Origin: Candidatus Zixiibacteriota bacterium
Lineage (GTDB): Bacteria > Zixibacteria > MSB-5A5 > GN15 > FEB-12
Direction of reading: 5' to 3'
Assembly: GCA_034003725.1 (NCBI GenBank)
Contig: JAVEYB010000003.1
Span: forward strand, 237,486 to 301,485
DNA length: 64,000 nt
A program made the translations under genes and the position numbers. A model generated the notes under the pieces. That model was not told where the DNA came from. It made no database searches and saw nothing but the letters and a program-made list of their open reading frames with translations. Positions 36,063 through 44,615 of the stretch are shown one piece after another. Every line of letters begins with the position of its first letter. Within the stretch, counting starts at the first letter, position 1.

Positions 36063-37163
36063 ATGGATCCACGTGTCACCAAACTCGCCCGCCTGCTGGT
36101 TCATTATTCCGTCAAGGTGCAGAAAGGTCAACTCGTCCGTATTCAGGGAGATCCGGTGGCCCTGCCGTTGATCGAGGAGGTCTACCGGGAAGTGGTCGAG
36201 GCCGGGGCGCATCCCTTTACCGATATCCAGCCCTCCTCGCTGCAGGAAATCTTCCTCAAGAAAGCCACCGATGAGCAGTTCAACTATATCAGCCCTATCG
36301 CCCACACGATCGTCAATAAAATCGACTGCCTCATTCACATCTGGGCCGACCAGAATACCCGCTTCCTTTCCGGTGTCGATCCCGAACGCCAGGGCCGGGC
36401 ACAGAAAGGCCGTCGACCGCTCTCCGAGCGCCTGTTCAAACGAATTGGAAAGGGCGAGGTCAAGTGGGTCGGAACGTTGTTCCCCACACAGGCCAACGCC
36501 CAGGACGCCAATATGTCGCTGTCCGACTACCGGGAGTTCGTCTACCGCGCGGGACACCTCCACGCCGCCGACCCCGTCAAACACTGGCGGTCGGTCGAAA
36601 AAGAACAGACTCGCCTCAAGAAAATCCTCGACCGCGCCGAACGGATCCACATTCAGGCCGCCGACACTGATCTCAAAGCCAGGGTCAAAGGACGAAAGTG
36701 GATTTCCTGCCACGGCACGGAGAACTTCCCCGATGGCGAGATATTCACGTCACCCCTCGAAGAGTCCACCGAGGGTGTGATCCGCTTCTCCTTCCCGGCC
36801 AACTACGGCGGACGGGAGGTCGAAGACGTCAGGCTCGAATTCAAGAAGGGAAGAGTCGTCTCCGAGCGCGCCGTTCGCAATATCGAGTTCCTGCAGGCGA
36901 TGTTGAACCTCGACGAGGGTTCGCGGCGCGTGGGCGAGATCGCGATCGGCACGAACTACGAAATCAAGCAATTCACGCGAAACACGCTCTTCGACGAAAA
37001 AATCGGCGGCACCTGCCATCTTGCCGTCGGCGCCTCGTTCCCCGAGGCAGGCGGCAAGAACAAAAGCTCCCTCCACTGGGATATGGTCTGCGATCTCAAA
37101 AAAGACTCCCAGATTACGGCCGACGGAAAAGTCATCTACCGAAACGGCAAATTCACGATCTGA
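36063..37163 (+). CDS. M29-family metallo-aminopeptidase
   Basis: The 366-aa enzyme belongs to the thermophilic aminopeptidase family (AmpS/PepS, aminopeptidase T). Metal-binding and active-site motifs are visible: ENFPDGEIFTSP (about 218-230), GEIAIGTN (about 297), GGTCHLAVG (about 319) and SSLHWDMVCD (about 340). The family removes N-terminal amino acids from short peptides in the cytoplasm and binds two metal ions. Length is usual (about 370-410). GGGAGA lies just upstream of the ATG, and it ends the operon before a strong terminator. Confidence 0.92.
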   Translation: MDPRVTKLARLLVHYSVKVQKGQLVRIQGDPVALPLIEEVYREVVEAGAHPFTDIQPSSLQEIFLKKATDEQFNYISPIAHTIVNKIDCLIHIWADQNTRFLSGVDPERQGRAQKGRRPLSERLFKRIGKGEVKWVGTLFPTQANAQDANMSLSDYREFVYRAGHLHAADPVKHWRSVEKEQTRLKKILDRAERIHIQAADTDLKARVKGRKWISCHGTENFPDGEIFTSPLEESTEGVIRFSFPANYGGREVEDVRLEFKKGRVVSERAVRNIEFLQAMLNLDEGSRRVGEIAIGTNYEIKQFTRNTLFDEKIGGTCHLAVGASFPEAGGKNKSSLHWDMVCDLKKDSQITADGKVIYRNGKFTI

Positions 37164-37182
37164 CCGATCCCGTCATCAATCG

Positions 37183-37217
37183 AAAAGCGCCGACCCGAAT
37201 CGGGTCGGCGCTTTTTT
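37183..37217. terminator. bidirectional terminator between convergent genes
   Basis: A 15-bp perfect stem AAAAGCGCCGACCCG/CGGGTCGGCGCTTTT with a 3-base loop has T-runs on both strands, serving the M29 peptidase gene and the convergent subtilase gene. Confidence 0.92.
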
Positions 37218-37243
37218 CATCACGTGCCGCTGTTTCAATGGCC

Positions 37244-39622
37244 CTACGGCGTCTGAGGCGCCGGTCCGCCGAGAAACAGGAAGTTTGCCAGATAGATCAA
37301 ATCCGACAGGTCGCTCTGGAGATCCGCGTTGGCGTCACCGTGCTGGACCGTCAATGTGCCCGGTCCGCCGAGATACAGGTGATTCACCAGGTAGATCAGA
37401 TCCGACAAATCGAGGGTGGCGCTGTTGTTGGCGTCGCCGCGCATCACCCACGTCGTCCCGACCGAGCCGGGGTTCACGCGCGGTACGTACTCGACCATCG
37501 GAGACTTCACGCTGACCGAATAGCTCGTCGTCGACATCGTGTCTATCAGGTTCTGCAGTCCGCCGAGCGCCAGCGGGTCGGTTCTGACAAATATCTTCAG
37601 GACTTCGCCCTCGCCGGGGGGCAGAGGAAGGGCGCCGCCGCCGTCATCGGCCTGCAGACGAACCGTGAACAGATTAGCCGTCGGATTGTACGTCAGGTAC
37701 GTCAACTGCTCGAAATACTCGGTCCGCGATCCGCGAGACACCGAATCGAACGTGACATTGATCGGTGTGTCGAGCATCCGGAACGGGAACGTAAGCGACT
37801 CGACCTCCAGTGCGTTCGTCAGATTCACCGACACCACCGCCTGCTGGCCCGCGTAGGTCTCCGCGTTCGAGATCGTCAGCGTATCGCCCAGCGCCACGAC
37901 ATATGAAAGCTTCTGAGTAATCAGTTCACCGTACTCGGCGGTCTGCACCGTCAGCGTGACCGTGTACGCGCCCGGATCGACAAACTCATGCGCCGGGTTC
38001 TCATCGGTCGACTGATGGCCGTCGCCGAAATCCCACAGCCACGATGATACGGTGAGGGTTGAACTGTCAAAGAATTGCACCGTGAGCGGAACGTCGCCAA
38101 CCGTTACGTCTGCGTAGAAATTCGCGCCCCAGCTGAGCGCGGCGTCAAGGTTGACCAACCCCCAGCCGTACGAATTGTCGGGGTTGTTGGCCCGATCGGC
38201 GGTTTCCATCAGCGCGGTACGGATCATGTCCGGCGTAAACGTCGGCCGGGCCTGCACCAAAACGACCGCCGCGCCGGCCACCAGCGGAGTCGACAGCGAC
38301 GTGCCGTTGACCGCAGTGTAAGACGCATCGCTGCTCGACGAGGCGCAATAGGTCGAGACGCCGCGCGCCACAACCTCGGGTTTCGTCCGACCGTCGAAAC
38401 TCGGCCCGCGCGACGAGAACGATGCTATGCTGCCTGAGGAGCTGACTGCGCCGACCGAGATCGATGCGAACGCGTCGGCAGGAGCCGTCAGCGTCCCCGT
38501 CGCCGGTCCGCTGTTGCCCATCGATGTACACACGAGAATGCCGAGATCGTGCGCCGTATTGGCGGCAATCGTGATCGCCGCCGTCTCACCGTCAAAATCG
38601 GCGTAGGTATACCAGTCGGAGTACCCGAGCGACGATGTAATCACGTCTGCTCCCGCCGAGTCCGCCCATTCCACGGCCGCCACCCAGTTGTCTTCCTCAA
38701 CCTGGGTTTCGCTGCGGACATCTTCGGTCTTGGCAAGCAGGAACGATGCTTTGTATGCCGGGCCGTATATCGCGCCGTCGAGGTACCCGGCCGAGGTGGA
38801 CCAGATATACGTGCCGTGATTCCACTGGCTGCTCCAGTCCGCGGCCTCGTTGGCCGTGTTGCCGTCCTCGAAAACAAAATCCCACTCGCCGAGCACACGA
38901 CCTTCGGCATAATGCTGGGCGAACGCCTGGTGCGTTTTGCGATAGCCGGTGTCAAAAATAGCAAGGGTCACTCCCTCGCCGTTGTAGCCCTTTTCATGGA
39001 CAGGAATGACATTGATCTGGTTCAATTGATCGAACGACGACCCGTAGTTCAAATCGGCTCCGGGCGTCAGGTCGTCGGTGGATTCCGGGCTCATCCCGCC
39101 GTCGACAGACTTCTCGACATCGGGTTCTGTGCGAACAAACGTCGCCATCGGCTGAATCCGGGCCACGAAGGGAAGAGCAGCAATACGGTCCAGATCGCTC
39201 AACGATACCTCGAAACTGGCGGCATTCAGGTACTTCGACACGCGACGGACGGCCGCCCCGGTAGCTTCCACCTGATCTACATACGTCTTGACCACCGGCA
39301 GATCGGCAAACAGGACCCGGTCCAGGCCCACCTTCGACCGGCGCTGCATTACCTTCTCCGACACGTAGACGGATCGGGCCGCCGTGGCAAATTGTGCCTG
39401 ATCGGCGACGCCCTTGTCGGTGAAGAAGACCCAAACCTTCACCCGCTCCAGGCCGAGCGTCGTAAGGTACTGCCGGGACTCAGCCGACACCGGCTGGGCT
39501 GCTTTCTCGATGACCACCGGCTGCGGCTGCAGCGCGGGAAGTTCCGCGGCGCCGGCACTGCAGACGGCAACCGCGCACGCGAGTGTGAGGGAGCGCATGA
39601 TGAAACGGAAGCGCGTTGACAT
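37244..39622 (-). CDS. secreted subtilisin-like protease with PKD and dockerin domains
   Basis: The 792-aa protein has a signal peptide (ACAVAVCSAGAAE), an inhibitor-like propeptide to about residue 190 and an S8 domain. The catalytic residues are Asp in LAIFDTGYRK, His in WNHGTYIWS and Ser in NGTSLSTPLVAGAA. A PKD domain follows at about residues 515-595 (VSSWLWDFGDGHQ, DPGAYTVTLTV), then a beta-sandwich. The C-terminal dockerin-like pair is GDANNSATLDLSDLIYLVNH and GDANADLQSDLSDLIYLANF, each a calcium-binding loop plus helix. No cohesin or scaffoldin gene is in the window. Its role is likely extracellular protein degradation. Confidence 0.92.
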   Translation of the reverse strand: MSTRFRFIMRSLTLACAVAVCSAGAAELPALQPQPVVIEKAAQPVSAESRQYLTTLGLERVKVWVFFTDKGVADQAQFATAARSVYVSEKVMQRRSKVGLDRVLFADLPVVKTYVDQVEATGAAVRRVSKYLNAASFEVSLSDLDRIAALPFVARIQPMATFVRTEPDVEKSVDGGMSPESTDDLTPGADLNYGSSFDQLNQINVIPVHEKGYNGEGVTLAIFDTGYRKTHQAFAQHYAEGRVLGEWDFVFEDGNTANEAADWSSQWNHGTYIWSTSAGYLDGAIYGPAYKASFLLAKTEDVRSETQVEEDNWVAAVEWADSAGADVITSSLGYSDWYTYADFDGETAAITIAANTAHDLGILVCTSMGNSGPATGTLTAPADAFASISVGAVSSSGSIASFSSRGPSFDGRTKPEVVARGVSTYCASSSSDASYTAVNGTSLSTPLVAGAAVVLVQARPTFTPDMIRTALMETADRANNPDNSYGWGLVNLDAALSWGANFYADVTVGDVPLTVQFFDSSTLTVSSWLWDFGDGHQSTDENPAHEFVDPGAYTVTLTVQTAEYGELITQKLSYVVALGDTLTISNAETYAGQQAVVSVNLTNALEVESLTFPFRMLDTPINVTFDSVSRGSRTEYFEQLTYLTYNPTANLFTVRLQADDGGGALPLPPGEGEVLKIFVRTDPLALGGLQNLIDTMSTTSYSVSVKSPMVEYVPRVNPGSVGTTWVMRGDANNSATLDLSDLIYLVNHLYLGGPGTLTVQHGDANADLQSDLSDLIYLANFLFLGGPAPQTP

Positions 39623-39980
39623 GCTCAGATTCCTCTTGTATATGTTTCGACGTATCTGTCGATCCGGGTAAGACTGTCTGACATCGACAATGTAATTTCA
39701 AACCTCTAAATGTCAAAGAGATCGTTTGGGGCTCACCCATTAGTGTTGGGACAAGCCCATATTCTTCGATCCTCCCGTGTCTGAGCCGACCGCCCCTCCG
39801 GTCAATTTCGACTTCGTTGGTTTTGTCTAACTCCAATAACAGTAACGAACTGCGCATGGTTCTGTGCAGTCGACCGACGACCGCTCTTTCAAGGCACGGC
39901 GTATGCTTGACCCGAACGTGTCGTCCGATCCTTACCGACGGGCGCCGGTCCGAAAAACACAGAAAGACTGGGTATCGATT
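39623..39980. other. 358-bp intergenic region upstream of the pilin-like gene
   Basis: It separates the divergent subtilase and pilin-like genes. A TGACAT/ATGTCA inverted pair occurs near 39680-39716. No clear promoter pair or gene was found. The frame of the pilin is open here but lacks a plausible prepilin leader. Confidence 0.4.
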
Positions 39981-40487
39981 ATGGAATACAGATGCAAATC
40001 CGCGTCGGGCTTCACGCTCCTCGAACTGATGATTACAACGGTCATTATCGGCATCGTCGCCGCGATGGCGGTGCCGCGCTTTCAGATCGCCTTTGAGCGC
40101 ATGCGGTTTCGCTCCGAGGCTCAGGAGATGACCTCCATCATGAAGCTGGCCCGATCCATGTCCATTACCGACAAGCGCCAATACGGCGTCCATTTCGATA
40201 ACGTCGGCAGAACCGTAACTCTTTTTATGGATCTGGTCAACACCGGCGGCCAGGACTTCGTCTCCGGAGACTCGGTCCTGCGCGCCGATACGCTGCCCCC
40301 GTCGTTTACCTATCTCAGCACCGATTGCGAAAACCACGTTATCCTGTTTCAGCCTAACGGCTCCTGCCGTTTTGTCGGGGGCGGCCGGATTACTTCGATG
40401 GCCGTCACGCCGGAATTGATCGGGATCCACCAGAGCCGAATACTGGGCTCGACCGGGCGAGTCGAAACCGAAGCTTATTATTATTGA
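39981..40487 (+). CDS. type IV pilin/GspH-like minor pseudopilin
   Basis: The start at ATG 39981 gives a 10-residue leader ending in Gly before FTLLELMITTVIIGIVAAMA. This is the class III prepilin signal cut by PilD, with the conserved Glu at +5. The mature part (about 158 residues) has a long N-terminal helix and a C-terminal beta domain (YGVHFDNVGRTVTLFMDL) resembling GspH/FimT. It lies about 290 bases before pilM and after its own stop comes a hairpin terminator, so it is a separate unit that probably feeds the same machine. Confidence 0.88.
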   Translation: MEYRCKSASGFTLLELMITTVIIGIVAAMAVPRFQIAFERMRFRSEAQEMTSIMKLARSMSITDKRQYGVHFDNVGRTVTLFMDLVNTGGQDFVSGDSVLRADTLPPSFTYLSTDCENHVILFQPNGSCRFVGGGRITSMAVTPELIGIHQSRILGSTGRVETEAYYY

Positions 40488-40522
40488 TAGACAACCATTT
40501 CGCTCCTATTCTCCGTCCCTCG

Positions 40523-40557
40523 GGGCCACGGTAACCTGCCGTGGCCCTTTGCCTTTC
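40523..40557 (+). terminator. terminator between the pilin-like gene and pilM
   Basis: A 9-bp perfect stem GGGCCACGG/CCGTGGCCC with a 7-base loop and a T-rich tail (TTTGCCTTT). The remaining bases to pilM show no clear promoter or riboswitch. Confidence 0.72.
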
Positions 40558-40774
40558 CCCGATTCCGGCAAGATTCTGCACATCAACAGTAAAGGCCCAC
40601 TTTCCCGCCTCCGATAACATTGCAGGGGACCGGCTGCCAGCGGCTGCCTGCCACCGGTGCAGATCCGGGGGGTGAAGAGACATTCGCAGTAAAATGAAGG
40701 CCCGTTTTGCCGATAGAAACAGTATTGGAACGCAGGCAGTTCGATAACCATGAAGCCGAAACGAGTTTCTAGTT

Positions 40775-41824
40775 ATGTTGTCACGAAGGAACAAAAGCAC
40801 CGTCGGCCTGGATCTCGGCTCCAGTTCGATCAAGCTCGTCCAGCTTGATCATACCAAGAACGGGTACGCCGTGTCCGCCATCGGCATTCGCGAGCTTCCG
40901 CCCGAAGCCATCGTCGCAGACGAAATTCGCGACCGCGAAGCCGTCATCTTCAACGTCCAGTCATTGATCGATCAGACGGATCCGAAGATCAAAAATGTCG
41001 TGGTGTCCGTATCAGGCCACGGCGTGATCACGGACAAATTCACCATCGACAAAAAGACGGGCCCCGAGGCCGAACAGGCTATCCTCTTCGAAACCGAACA
41101 ACGCGCCCCGTTCGATGTCGACGACGTCACGCTCGATTACCACATCATCAAGACGGACGACGAAATCAACAAGATGGACGTGCTCCTCGTGGCGGCGCGT
41201 AAGGAATACCTGCAGACGTACCTCGACCTCATTGAAGACTGCGGCCTGCGTCCGGTGGTGGTCGATGACGATGCGTTTGCCATCTTCAACGCCTATGAAA
41301 ACAACTACGAAGTTGACCCCTCCAAGGTCACCGCGCTGGTAAATATCGGGTACGACGTCACCAACGTCACCTACCTGACCGACGGTATGTTTAACGCGAC
41401 CCGCGACGTTTCGGCCGGAACGCGTGAAATCTACAACGCCATCCAGCGCGAGTTCCGTCTCAATCCCGAGTTGACCTCCAAGGCCATCAAGGGCGAGATG
41501 AACGACTCGGTCGACCAGGATATGCTTAAGGCGACCATTATCTCGGCGACCGAAGAATTGATCTCCGGTATCGAACTGGCCTTTGCTTACTTCAAGTCGC
41601 AGGCGAAGGTTGACGCGATCGACTGGATCGTTCTCTCCGGCGGCGGTGCCCTGTTGCCCTACCTGCCGGAATACCTGCAGTCGAAACTGAACATCCCGCT
41701 CGAGATCGCCAACCCGTTACGAAATATTGATTACGATCCGGAACTGTTCCAGTACCTCCAGCCGGAGAAGATTGCCCCCCTGCTGACCGTTGCGGTCGGT
41801 CTGGCGATGCGAAAGTCAAGGTAG
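40775..41824 (+). CDS. pilM: type IV pilus inner-membrane platform protein PilM
   Basis: The 349-aa actin-like ATPase fold is clear: VGLDLGSSSIKLVQL (phosphate 1), ALVNIGYDVTNVTYL (phosphate 2) and DWIVLSGGGALLPYL (adenosine). PilM lies in the cytoplasm and binds the N-terminal tail of PilN (INLLP). It is the first of five genes pilMNOPQ with spacings of 3-14 bases or slightly more. The operon builds the alignment complex for a type IV pilus or type II secretion-like machine. Confidence 0.95.
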   Translation: MLSRRNKSTVGLDLGSSSIKLVQLDHTKNGYAVSAIGIRELPPEAIVADEIRDREAVIFNVQSLIDQTDPKIKNVVVSVSGHGVITDKFTIDKKTGPEAEQAILFETEQRAPFDVDDVTLDYHIIKTDDEINKMDVLLVAARKEYLQTYLDLIEDCGLRPVVVDDDAFAIFNAYENNYEVDPSKVTALVNIGYDVTNVTYLTDGMFNATRDVSAGTREIYNAIQREFRLNPELTSKAIKGEMNDSVDQDMLKATIISATEELISGIELAFAYFKSQAKVDAIDWIVLSGGGALLPYLPEYLQSKLNIPLEIANPLRNIDYDPELFQYLQPEKIAPLLTVAVGLAMRKSR

Positions 41825-41830
41825 GAAACC

Positions 41831-42577
41831 ATGATTGAGATAAACTTACTTCCCAAGAAATACCTCAAGGGATCACGCGGTCTGCAGCTGGGCAAGAGCG
41901 GACTCTATGTCGCCGCCGGCGCCGTCGCCGTGATCCTCATGCTGGTCGGTATCACCGCGTTCCAGATCTATCAGCTCGGGAAGCTCGAAGCCGATATCAG
42001 CAAAGCCAAACAGCGCGCCGACGTCCTCCAGAAGGACATTAAACTGGTGGATGCGCTGACCGACGTCAAGCAGAAGGTCGCCAACCGGATGACTGCGGTC
42101 GAACGCCTCGATCGCAACCGCTCGGCATACGTCCGCGTCCTCGAGGACATCGCCAAAAACGTCCCCGAGTTCGTCTGGCTCGGCGCTTACAAGGAAAAGC
42201 CGGTGAAAACCGCTGCCGCTCCCGCCAAGTCCAACAGCAAACAGCCGGCCGCCAAGACCCCGGCCGATTCCGCCGTCGCCCCGGTCGGCTCGAGCACCCT
42301 GCCGCCCGTCCGGCCTGTCGAAATCGAGGGGTACGCCTTCACGCTCAATGCCCTGGCGGCCTTTATGATCAATATGATGAAGTCCGATTACTTCGACGAA
42401 GTCCAGCTGGTGTCTACCAACGAAAAGAAGTTCCAGGACGCCGAACGTGCCTACAACTTCGTCCTCTCCTGCAACGTGCATTTCCTGTCGGACGAGGAAC
42501 TGCGTAACCTCTTAGCCGCCTCCGGTGACGACCAGGAGTCCAAAGACGCCTCGGCCACCCACCGCGCGCTCAATTAG
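41831..42577 (+). CDS. pilN: type IV pilus assembly protein PilN
   Basis: The 248-aa product begins MIEINLLPKKY, the PilM-binding motif, then one membrane helix at about 25-48 and a coiled coil (LEADISKAKQRADVLQKDIK). A ferredoxin-like periplasmic domain follows. A Pro/Ala/Lys insertion of about 35 residues (VKTAAAPAKSNSKQPAAKTP) splits the periplasmic part and makes it longer than typical PilN (about 190-200 aa). Confidence 0.92.
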   Translation: MIEINLLPKKYLKGSRGLQLGKSGLYVAAGAVAVILMLVGITAFQIYQLGKLEADISKAKQRADVLQKDIKLVDALTDVKQKVANRMTAVERLDRNRSAYVRVLEDIAKNVPEFVWLGAYKEKPVKTAAAPAKSNSKQPAAKTPADSAVAPVGSSTLPPVRPVEIEGYAFTLNALAAFMINMMKSDYFDEVQLVSTNEKKFQDAERAYNFVLSCNVHFLSDEELRNLLAASGDDQESKDASATHRALN

Positions 42578-42589
42578 GAGACTGATCTC

Positions 42590-43213
42590 ATGGACTTCAG
42601 GGATCCGAAGACACAGAAGATCGTGATCGGCGCGCTGGCCTTCCTGATCGTCGTCTACTTCTGGTATACCCGGGCGTACGAAACCTACGACTCCAAAATC
42701 ACGCTCAAGACCCAGGAGTTCGAAACCATCACGACCAACCTGCGCAACGTGGAAATGAAGGCGAAATCGCTCGATGCGCTCCAGTCCGAATACGGCGAGC
42801 TGCTCGACCGCTATCATGAGATCGAGGCCCTGCTGCCCGAAGTGCAGCAGATCCCGTCCTTTCTCGTCCAGTTGCACACCGCGTCGTCGCTGACCGGTAC
42901 CAAGATTACGAAAATCCAGCCGATGCCGATCGCCGCGGAGGAGTTCTATAATATCGCCTCCTTCGAAATCGAAATGACCGGCACCTATCACGATTTCGGC
43001 AGCTTCGTCAGTTACGTGGCCAACTTCCCGTTTATCGCAAACCTCTCCCGCATGGACGTCGTGGCGAAAAACATCGCCATCTCAAAGGCGCCCGAAAAGG
43101 AAGATACCCGGACACAGGAAGTCGGCAAAAAAGAGGAAACGGTTACGGCCACCTTCGTCCTCTCCACTTACTTCGTGAGAGATGGCGAGCGGCTTGAGGA
43201 AGTGGTCATATAG
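42590..43213 (+). CDS. pilO: type IV pilus assembly protein PilO
   Basis: The 207-aa product has an N-terminal membrane helix (IVIGALAFLIVVYFWYT), a coiled coil, and the PilO ferredoxin-like core: EIEALLPEVQQIPSFLVQLH, GTKITKIQPMP, FEIEMTGTYHDFGSFVSYVA. PilO pairs with PilN in the periplasm. TAGGAG precedes the ATG. Confidence 0.93.
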   Translation: MDFRDPKTQKIVIGALAFLIVVYFWYTRAYETYDSKITLKTQEFETITTNLRNVEMKAKSLDALQSEYGELLDRYHEIEALLPEVQQIPSFLVQLHTASSLTGTKITKIQPMPIAAEEFYNIASFEIEMTGTYHDFGSFVSYVANFPFIANLSRMDVVAKNIAISKAPEKEDTRTQEVGKKEETVTATFVLSTYFVRDGERLEEVVI

Positions 43214-43221
43214 GAGCTCGT

Positions 43222-44589
43222 GTGACGATGAAACAAACAGTAATACGGATTACGGTCCTGGCGCTGCTGGTCGCCTCGTCGGCGCTCGCCTCCAGCGTCA
43301 CCGACATCGAGTTGCGTCACGAGGACGGCGGCGTCGCCGCTTACATCGCTGTCGACGGCACCGTACGCTTCATTCATCAGGTCGAGCCTCCGAAAGACGG
43401 CAAGCCGAACCGGGTGATTGTCGACGTGCTGTCGGCGACCCATGCCCTGGGCCAGCGCAACTACAGCGAACTGCCGGCCGGATGCAACATCACCGCCATC
43501 CGCACCAGCCAGTACGCCGTGCAGCCCGAAAAGATGGTCCGCGTCGTCTTTGACATGAAAGACACGCCCCTCTATTCGGTGACCGCCCAAAACGGCGCGG
43601 TCAAGGTCTTTTTCACCGACAACACCGTGGCCCCCTTCCAGACATGGAAAAGCTCGGCCTACGGCACGCCCGTGAAGAAACTGCCGACACCGGCAACTCC
43701 GACCGCAGCCGCCGCTGCCGATACTAAACCGACGGCCGACGCCAACAAAGCGATCGAGAACGACCGCCTGGCCAGCCTCTCCACTGAGCCTCAGCCGCCG
43801 GCCAGGACGCCAACCGTCGTGGCCGCTCCGGCCGAACCGGTCGCTGCGCCGAATACGCCGACAACTCCCAAGGCACGGCCTACCGTCGTTGCCAAACCGA
43901 AGTCAGACGATGCTGCGGCCAAGCCCGCCCGTCCGACAGTGGCCGCGACCCCGAAGGTCGAAACCAAAACTGACGTTCCGTCTGAGCCGAGTGTAAAAGC
44001 TCAACCGGCCGCGAAACCCGCGCCGGCCCAGGCGGTCGCCAAGTCAACCCCGGCCACGCCTCCGGCGTCCACCGCCGCTCCGAAACAGGCGCAGCCCAAA
44101 CCGGTCGCCGAGAAACCGGCCGCGACCGAATCCGCGTCGACCCCGGCTGCAGCCGAGGCATCGGCCCCGCAGATTGATGCGCCCGTGCCGCCGCCGACCC
44201 AGACCTCGCGGTTCCGCCGGACCCCCACCACGCCCAGCAAGTTGAAAGGAACGATGGTGGCGGAGTTCCCGAAACGCCTTGTCATTAAGTACAAGGCCAC
44301 CCGGTACCGCGACCCCTTCGCGACCCTTATTAATGAAACGCGGACCAACGATAACCCGATCGAACAGCGCGTGCCGAATATCGAAGGCCTCCGCCTCGTC
44401 GGTATTATCGAAGCGGTCGACGGCGCCAATCGCGCCCTGTTCCAGGACAAGGAAAACTACAGCTATATCCTCAAATCCGGCGACAAGGTCAAAAACGGCT
44501 ACGTCCTCCGGGTTGAGAGCGATCGCGTCTACTTCCAGATCTTTGAATACGGCTGGAGTCGGACCGTCGCCCTGCAGATCGAAGAATAA
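43222..44589 (+). CDS. pilP: PilP-like lipoprotein-position protein with AMIN domain
   Basis: The 455-aa protein has a signal peptide (VLALLVASSALAS) and an N-terminal AMIN domain at about residues 23-135 (VTDIELRHEDGGVAAYIAV, RVIVDVLS, KMVRVVFDM). A long Ala/Pro/Lys-rich linker follows to about 335. The C-terminal PilP domain is at about 350-455 (YRDPFATLI, GLRLVGIIEA, NYSYILKSGDKVKNGYVLRV). In the standard arrangement PilP has no AMIN domain and PilQ does; here the secretin next door lacks it. No lipobox is seen, so it is not the usual lipoprotein PilP. GTG is preferred on spacing from AGGAG. Confidence 0.85.
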   Translation: MTMKQTVIRITVLALLVASSALASSVTDIELRHEDGGVAAYIAVDGTVRFIHQVEPPKDGKPNRVIVDVLSATHALGQRNYSELPAGCNITAIRTSQYAVQPEKMVRVVFDMKDTPLYSVTAQNGAVKVFFTDNTVAPFQTWKSSAYGTPVKKLPTPATPTAAAAADTKPTADANKAIENDRLASLSTEPQPPARTPTVVAAPAEPVAAPNTPTTPKARPTVVAKPKSDDAAAKPARPTVAATPKVETKTDVPSEPSVKAQPAAKPAPAQAVAKSTPATPPASTAAPKQAQPKPVAEKPAATESASTPAAAEASAPQIDAPVPPPTQTSRFRRTPTTPSKLKGTMVAEFPKRLVIKYKATRYRDPFATLINETRTNDNPIEQRVPNIEGLRLVGIIEAVDGANRALFQDKENYSYILKSGDKVKNGYVLRVESDRVYFQIFEYGWSRTVALQIEE

Positions 44590-44615
44590 CAATGCACGTG
44601 AAAGGCGGTTGCAAT

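Noticed and set aside
40558-40774. c-di-GMP riboswitch before the pilM operon
   Set aside because: The region has inverted repeats but lacks the conserved CACGCACAGGGCAAACC-type core.
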